From CAWGYT01 sp963826795 (lineage in GTDB: Bacteria > Planctomycetota > Planctomycetia > Pirellulales > Pirellulaceae), in NCBI GenBank assembly GCA_963826795.1, contig CAWGYT010000015.1:124001-188000 (forward strand): DNA of 64,000 nucleotides, written 5' to 3'. Position 1 is the first letter of the stretch; each line of letters starts with the position of its first letter. Below are positions 59,053 to 64,000 of the stretch, in pieces. The position numbers and the translations under genes were made by a program. The notes below the pieces were generated by a model, which was given only the letters and a program-made list of their open reading frames with translations, ran no database searches and was not told the DNA's origin.

Positions 59053-60180
59053 ATGAGTAGCGTTGAGGAATTACCCCCGCACGGATTGGCCTTGAACGCG
59101 TCGATTTGGTTCTTCGCCGGCCAAATGGACGAAACCGAGCAAGTCCGGCACGTGCCGATTCGATCCACGCCGTTTCAGATCGGTCGCCGAGCCGATCTTG
59201 CGCTACCGCTCCCCTGCAACTGCGTTTCCAAAGTGCATGCGGAGTTGTTCGAACGTGACAACGAGCTTTGGCTGCGAGATCTCAACAGCACGAACGGCAC
59301 CTACCTCAACGGAAATCGCATCACGACCGAAGTCCGACTTCGGGAAGGTGATATCGTTCAGTTCGCCACGGTCGTTTTCCGAGTCGGTCGCCAAGACGAT
59401 CGCGAAGACGTGCCGGACATCGGCACGATTCGAGAGGACGCCTGCGACCGCGCGCTGGCCATGGTCCAGTTTGACCGACTCATCACCGAACGCGCTGTGG
59501 TGCCTTTCTATCAGCCCATCGTGAAGATCGACCGACCGAGACCCGCAACGTTCGGCTTCGAGGTCCTGGGGAGAAGCCGGCTGTTCGGCTTGAAAACACC
59601 CAAGGAAATGTTCGCCACGGCGTCTCAGTTGAATTTGGAGGCGGAGCTGAGTCGCATTTTCCGCCTTCAGGGGATTGAGAATGCGAGCCGGCTCGACAGC
59701 GAAGTTAGCCTATTCGTAAACACGCATCCGATCGAATTGACGCAGAATGGACTCTATGATTCGCTTCGAGCACTACGCGAAAGTGCCCCCGAACGGCTCA
59801 TGACTCTCGAAATCCATGAAGCCGCGGTAACCAACCCGATTATGATTCGAGACCTTCGCGATCGATTGAGCGAGCTGAACATACAGTTCGCGTTTGACGA
59901 TTTCGGCGCAGGGCAGGCAAGACTGCTTGAATTGACCGAGGTCCGGCCGGATTACATCAAGTTCGACATGAAGCTTATTCAAGGTATCAATCACGCGCCT
60001 CCGCATCGCCAGCAAGTCGTTGCGCTGCTTGCGCGCATGGTCAACGAGCTCGGCATCATCGCTCTTGCCGAAGGCGTTGAAACAGCGGAAGAAGACGCCA
60101 CGCTGCGACAAATGGGATTTCGGATGGGACAGGGATTCTTTTACGGCCGACCTGGCTCGCTTTCAACCTACCTTCCCTAA
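59053..60180 (+). CDS. FHA-EAL protein: phosphothreonine reader fused to c-di-GMP phosphodiesterase
   Basis: A 375-aa cytosolic protein. Residues about 15-112 form an FHA domain with the phosphothreonine-binding set: GRR (44-46), SKVH (59-62) and NSTNG (78-82). Residues about 138-375 form an EAL domain. The EAL triplet reads EVL (E170), and the other catalytic or metal residues are present: N223, E253, D282-D283 in FDDFGAG, K303, E340 in AEGVE and Q360 in GQGFF. It may therefore hydrolyse c-di-GMP, controlled by binding a phosphorylated partner. The obvious writer of that mark is the kinase-tubulin protein 1.7 kb away, divergently transcribed. It precedes the PilZ gene on the same strand. Confidence 0.92.
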   Translation: MSSVEELPPHGLALNASIWFFAGQMDETEQVRHVPIRSTPFQIGRRADLALPLPCNCVSKVHAELFERDNELWLRDLNSTNGTYLNGNRITTEVRLREGDIVQFATVVFRVGRQDDREDVPDIGTIREDACDRALAMVQFDRLITERAVVPFYQPIVKIDRPRPATFGFEVLGRSRLFGLKTPKEMFATASQLNLEAELSRIFRLQGIENASRLDSEVSLFVNTHPIELTQNGLYDSLRALRESAPERLMTLEIHEAAVTNPIMIRDLRDRLSELNIQFAFDDFGAGQARLLELTEVRPDYIKFDMKLIQGINHAPPHRQQVVALLARMVNELGIIALAEGVETAEEDATLRQMGFRMGQGFFYGRPGSLSTYLP

Positions 60181-60416
60181 GGCGAGCGAATGCGTTGCGA
60201 ACTTCCGCTTGCGGGATGCTTCAGCTGGTCGCCTTGCCGAGTGTCGAGCTAAGAACAGATTGCACAGCATTGGATTTCCGAACGAACCAGGCTTTGTCGT
60301 AGACTGAGACTGACCCTTTCCGGACAAGCCACATTTTGGAACAACGGCGTACCACCCCAAGGGTCAGACCCGTTTGAATAAAGAGTCTAAACTGTAGAGT
60401 CCGAGCGGCGAATGAC

Positions 60417-61022
60417 ATGGAATGCTCTCAAAATGAAACCGGCACGTCGACCGTTGGCCAGGATCGTCGCGCATTCGGTCGGTATCCAACTCAGCCGACG
60501 TCCGTTCGAGTTGAGTTCGATCAATTCAAGCTTGACGCCTGTGTGTTCGACCAGTCGATCGGCGGGCTTGGCGTCCTGGTGGCGGATGCGTCCCGGATCA
60601 AATTCGGCCAGAAAGTAACAGTGGTCGATCACGATACGAAATCGGTCGGGTACGTCCGAGGCGTGATGCGTGATCCGGGTGGCGGATTCCGGGTCAACAT
60701 TAGCTGGGAACCCGCCCCACACTCGGCCGATCCAGCCGGGAAGTCGATCGTCCAGTACGTCGCTCACGGGCCTCTTTACTTCGCCTGTGAGGTATTGGAA
60801 GATCGGCCGGGGCCGCTGGTGAACGTCCGGCTTTGGAATGGGTCCGAGTTCGAAGTGTCCGCCCACCAGGTTTGCTTCCGATCGCCCGACGCCCGCCGCA
60901 CCGAACTCCTCGGCAATACCGGCCAGCTGGCAACTCTCGCGCACGTCTACGGTCTGCCCACCCAGCAAGACCCTGCGTCACTGCTGCAGTCGATACTCGA
61001 CTTCGAGTTTTCGCTCACTTGA
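60417..61022 (+). CDS. PilZ-domain c-di-GMP receptor
   Basis: A 201-aa protein. The PilZ signature is complete: RxxxR at R18-R22 in DRRAFGRYP and DxSxxG at D45-G50 in DQSIGG, about 25 residues apart as usual. The beta-barrel continues to about residue 100. The C-terminal 100 residues ('PLYFACEVLEDRPG', 'SLLQSILDFEFSLT') were not recognised and may be an output segment. It lies 236 bp after the FHA-EAL gene on the same strand; an own promoter is possible. It would read local c-di-GMP changes made by the EAL protein. Confidence 0.88.
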   Translation: MECSQNETGTSTVGQDRRAFGRYPTQPTSVRVEFDQFKLDACVFDQSIGGLGVLVADASRIKFGQKVTVVDHDTKSVGYVRGVMRDPGGGFRVNISWEPAPHSADPAGKSIVQYVAHGPLYFACEVLEDRPGPLVNVRLWNGSEFEVSAHQVCFRSPDARRTELLGNTGQLATLAHVYGLPTQQDPASLLQSILDFEFSLT

Positions 61023-61090
61023 GTCAGAACGGTACGGCGGGCACGCCTCGGCGTTTCTGCATTTCGGCCCCGATTTTCGCTGGGCCAATT

Positions 61091-63370
61091 TCACGGCGTG
61101 GTCCGAGCGAGTTCTTGTTCGAGCCACTGGTAGACCTCGTTGCGGACCTCGTTGGGGAAGTCATGATCCGCGGCAGGATAGATCGCCGACAATTTGGTCT
61201 GTGCCTGGAATAGCTCGTAAACTGGCCGAGTTCGCTCGATCACCTTTCGCACACCTGTCACGGCGAAGTTATCGTCTCCAAGAGGAGCGCTCACGTAGAC
61301 GGGACGAGGTGCCAGAGCCGCAAGGACTTCGTGGAAATCAAACGGCATTCGACTCGGATCCGCCCCGTACGCTTCGCGAATCCGCGGCATATATCGGTCG
61401 CTTGTCCAGCCAGCCAAATCGCCGCCGGCATAGTCAGCGAACGACGTGAACCCGCAGCTTGAAACGACTGCCCGAATCCGTTGCTCAAAGGCCGCGGTAA
61501 AAAGCGCGTTGTGGCCTCCCAAGGAATGGCCAATGCATCCGATTCGATCACCGTCGACCTCGGGAAGTGTCTCAAGCAGATCGAGCGCCCGAATGTTATT
61601 CCAGATGGCCTGCATCGAGCCGCTTCGATAGGGCCTTCCCGCCGCGTGGAAATCCGTCTTGTCGTCGCCGAAGGACGGGTAGTCAGGAGCCAGACAGACG
61701 AAGCCTCGTTGCGCCAACTCGTGAGCATAGAAACGGCTGGGTTGCCCTCCTAATCCGCACACGACTCCCTTGCCGAGCGGGTGAGTTGGATGCAGACAAA
61801 GCATGGCCGCTGCCGGGCGCTGCAGGCCATCAGGGATCAACAAATAGGCTGGCACCCGAGTGTCTGAATCGGCCCGATAGGTAAGCCTCACTCGGGTATA
61901 TCCATCGGCCGCCTCGCGCGATTCCACGACGACGTCGAGCGGAACTCGTGCACGGGCATTGGGCAAAGGCCCCATCACACGCTCTAGGTTGCGAAGGATC
62001 TGCCAGCGGCGCAGCCCCCAATCCGTCCGCGACTCGATTCGACGCGATTCCGATGGACCAACGCGAAGCATCAGCAAGGGCTCGTCGGCTCGAGATGACG
62101 CCGAATCAACGATTTCAGCGGCCTGATCTGCTACGGGAGTGGGCTGGCTGTCGGTCGCTTCGGCGGGCCGGCGCGTGTGGCGGTTCTCCAAGAGCCATAG
62201 GCCCGCACGGCTGGGAGCCACGAGATCCAGATCCCCGTCCAGATCGACATCCGCAGCGACTGGGTCCAAGTCCATCCCGCACCTTGACTCCGATGAAATC
62301 CGCGTCCCGTGCCAAGTGCGCGTTTCAGGCTGAAATGCGTAAGCCATGATCTGCAGGCGATCCCATTCGCCGGGGTCCTTTCCGTCGTGCCCCAGATAAC
62401 GTTTGCCGGCCACAAGCTCTTCACGGCCATCGCCGTTAAGGTCCGCCCACAGCAATGAGTGAGCGGACGACCAGCTGGTATCAATCGCGTGCTGTTGCCA
62501 CGTGCGCTGCGTCTCCAGCTGTCGCTGTTCCATCCAATACAGCCCGATGTTGTGACCTCGTCCCCAAATGAGATCCCGATCGCCGTCCCCGTCCACGTCG
62601 ACGACCAGAATGGGTATGCTGCTATCTCGATGCAAAGTAAATTCAGGCATGCGCTGCCAACCGTGGGTTGGCTCCGGCCGAGCTTGCCACCAACCGCTCG
62701 GGGTCACCAAGTCGCCTCGGCCATCTCCGTCGACGTCACCGAAGCCAATTCCATGACCGGCAATCTCCGGCGGCAAGTCGTGCCGGCCCCAGACCACGCT
62801 ACCCGCGGCGGCCGAACGTTCGAGGCGATACCACGCCGCGAACTGGGTTCCGTTAGGCAAAATGTCCAATTGGCCGTCGCCGTCGAGATCATAAAGGCGA
62901 CCTGTCTCGCTGGGCCCGGGCTGGTCAATCAAATGCGTCTTCCAGAGATCCTCGAGCGACGAAGGCTGCTCCACCCAAAACAACGATTGACTTCGATAAT
63001 TGACGCTGACAATATCTAGCCGGCCGTCACGATTGACATCCAGGGGGAGATTCGAATAGTCGTCGTATCGTCCACGGATCTTCGGCACTTCCCGAGTCAC
63101 GTGGCGTTTCCAATTCGGACCCTCGTACCAGAATCCGCCGCAAAAAATGTCGGGGCAACCGTCTCCGTTGATGTCCAACACCGCACACGCGCTGAACTCG
63201 GACTCGGGATTGATCACGTGAGCCTGAAACTCAAGAGGCGCAGCGGCCATGACGGGCGGGTGCAGAATCGTGACGACGAGCATGGGAGCGATCAAACAGA
63301 AAGTTGTCGGACCGCGACCAAAATTCTTACGGAAGACAAGCCCGAGGTACATCCCAATCCCCCTTCGCAC
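61091..63370 (-). CDS. Exported FG-GAP/VCBS propeller fused to alpha/beta hydrolase (acetyl-esterase-like)
   Basis: A 759-aa protein. N-terminal hydrophobic signal (about 20-43, 'FCLIAPMLVVTILHPPVMAAA'). Residues about 50-400 carry seven calcium-binding D-x-[DN]-x-DG repeats such as 'DINGDGCPDI', 'DVNRDGRLDI' and 'DLDGDGQLDI', forming a beta-propeller. Residues about 440-755 are a hydrolase of the dienelactone-hydrolase/acetyl-xylan-esterase group with nucleophile 'GHSLGGHN', acid in 'APLGDDNFA' and base in 'ADHDFP'. It probably de-esterifies an extracellular polymer. It follows phnW on the same strand (85 bp); no phosphonate link is evident in its sequence. Start: 63370, or M7 at 63352. Confidence 0.9.
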   Translation of the reverse strand: MRRGIGMYLGLVFRKNFGRGPTTFCLIAPMLVVTILHPPVMAAAPLEFQAHVINPESEFSACAVLDINGDGCPDIFCGGFWYEGPNWKRHVTREVPKIRGRYDDYSNLPLDVNRDGRLDIVSVNYRSQSLFWVEQPSSLEDLWKTHLIDQPGPSETGRLYDLDGDGQLDILPNGTQFAAWYRLERSAAAGSVVWGRHDLPPEIAGHGIGFGDVDGDGRGDLVTPSGWWQARPEPTHGWQRMPEFTLHRDSSIPILVVDVDGDGDRDLIWGRGHNIGLYWMEQRQLETQRTWQQHAIDTSWSSAHSLLWADLNGDGREELVAGKRYLGHDGKDPGEWDRLQIMAYAFQPETRTWHGTRISSESRCGMDLDPVAADVDLDGDLDLVAPSRAGLWLLENRHTRRPAEATDSQPTPVADQAAEIVDSASSRADEPLLMLRVGPSESRRIESRTDWGLRRWQILRNLERVMGPLPNARARVPLDVVVESREAADGYTRVRLTYRADSDTRVPAYLLIPDGLQRPAAAMLCLHPTHPLGKGVVCGLGGQPSRFYAHELAQRGFVCLAPDYPSFGDDKTDFHAAGRPYRSGSMQAIWNNIRALDLLETLPEVDGDRIGCIGHSLGGHNALFTAAFEQRIRAVVSSCGFTSFADYAGGDLAGWTSDRYMPRIREAYGADPSRMPFDFHEVLAALAPRPVYVSAPLGDDNFAVTGVRKVIERTRPVYELFQAQTKLSAIYPAADHDFPNEVRNEVYQWLEQELARTTP

Positions 63371-63455
63371 ACTCCAGGGCCAATCCGCGGACTGGCGATC
63401 CTAACTGCACACACGCCCCAAACACGGCCGACTCAAACAACCGCATCGCGCGAAC

Positions 63456-64000
63456 CTACCAGTATTTCGCCACCTCGACAGCGGCGAGCAAGCGTGTGAT
63501 GTCGTCGGGATAGACTTCGCCGATCGACCCGATTCGAAACGTGTTTACGTTGGTCACTTTGCCGGGATAAATCACGAAACCCTGCGTCTTCAACCGCGTG
63601 TAAAAATCGTCGAAACAATAGTCGGAATGTTCCGGGTTGTAGAATGCCGTGATTATGGGTGACTGGTATTCGCGCTTGAGCAGCGCCCGAAAGCCGAGTC
63701 GCTCCATCCCGTCCACCAGCCGCTGCTGATTTTCGCGATAGCGGGCGAACCGGCGCACGATCCCACCCTCCTGTTCGAGTTCGCTCAACGCTTGCGCGAA
63801 GGCTCGGACGGTATGCGTTGGCGACGTGTAACGCCACTTGCCGCCGCCTTCTTCCATGGTCTTCCATTGGTCATACAAGTCCAGCGACAAGGAGCGAGCT
63901 CGACCCGCACACGCCTCCATGTAGTCGCGGCGGGCAATCACGAACCCGAAGCCGGGTACGCCCTGAATGCATTTGTTGGCGCTACTGACGATCACGTCGA
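63456..64000 (-). CDS. phnW: 2-aminoethylphosphonate-pyruvate transaminase, C-terminal part
   Basis: The gene runs off the window; 181 C-terminal residues are visible. 'IVSSANKCIQGVPGFGFVIAR' contains the PLP-binding lysine and is the PhnW signature, followed by 'GGGKWRYTSPTHTVRAFAQAL', 'YQSPIITAFYNP' and 'GFVIYPGKVTNVNTFRIGSIG', which match the family to its end. The enzyme converts 2-aminoethylphosphonate plus pyruvate to phosphonoacetaldehyde plus alanine, either for degradation or, reversed, for making phosphonolipids. Its partners (PhnX or PhnA, or Ppm/Ppd) would lie beyond the window edge. Confidence 0.93.
   Translation of the reverse strand, partial: DVIVSSANKCIQGVPGFGFVIARRDYMEACAGRARSLSLDLYDQWKTMEEGGGKWRYTSPTHTVRAFAQALSELEQEGGIVRRFARYRENQQRLVDGMERLGFRALLKREYQSPIITAFYNPEHSDYCFDDFYTRLKTQGFVIYPGKVTNVNTFRIGSIGEVYPDDITRLLAAVEVAKYW

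Overview
This 64 kb window looks like a chromosomal segment of a planctomycete, most likely of the Pirellulales/Pirellula-Rhodopirellula type. The evidence is gene content. There are two pairs of the planctomycete-typical DUF1549/DUF1553 cytochrome-like proteins with DUF1501 partners, a surface protein with an 'SLEARCVLAGD' N-terminus, dockerin-like calcium repeats, a PEP-CTERM protein, FG-GAP/hydrolase fusions and redoxin-heme-copper-enzyme fusions. The DNA is moderately GC-rich. No tRNA, rRNA or CRISPR array was recognised.

Layout. 1-0.9 kb: end of a KtrB/TrkH K+ channel subunit and its KtrA partner. 0.8-3.7 kb: a YncE-propeller/phosphoesterase with two frameshifts and an Asp-rich tail made from a GAC/GGC repeat. 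3.9-7.3 kb: a sulfide/persulfide detoxification operon (ArsR regulator, membrane rhodanese, persulfide dioxygenase-rhodanese, TauE exporter) behind a near-consensus promoter, ending in a palindromic MITE-like element. 7.4-9.6 kb: a redoxin/c-heme/copper-monooxygenase-like protein and a cold-shock protein. 10-16 kb: a rhamnose uptake operon (RhaA, RhaT, RhaP, RhaQ, RhaS). 16-24 kb: glutathione peroxidase, a PEP-CTERM/dockerin protein and a CotH-type surface protein of about 1,700 aa. 24-32.5 kb: a receiver-PAS-GGDEF-EAL protein, a TPR protein, an EEP nuclease/phosphatase, a sigma factor, a lipase-like hydrolase and a 2-Cys peroxiredoxin. 32.6-37.9 kb: DNA polymerase I and an RND exporter. 38-44 kb: a frameshifted second copy of the redoxin-heme-copper protein, gamma-glutamyltransferase, a DapA-family aldolase and an SMP-30 lactonase. 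44-52.6 kb: two DUF1501/DUF1549 pairs. 52.8-61 kb: a signalling cluster. 61-64 kb: an FG-GAP/esterase fusion and the end of phnW.

The most interesting block is 52.8-61.0 kb. It holds a Ser/Thr kinase fused to a tubulin/FtsZ-like GTPase domain, a winged-helix AAA+ ATPase, an FHA-EAL protein, a PilZ protein, a metallo-beta-lactamase-fold hydrolase and a possible small protein. The combination suggests a cytoskeletal or membrane-remodelling device controlled by protein phosphorylation (kinase to FHA) and c-di-GMP (EAL to PilZ). This system is inferred from gene content, not demonstrated.

Several genes (phosphoesterase, TauE, RhaT, the second redoxin protein, one DUF1501) are each broken by one or two small indels with both halves otherwise well preserved. 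This pattern fits residual assembly errors at least as well as real gene decay, so these loci should be read as 'frameshifted in this sequence'.
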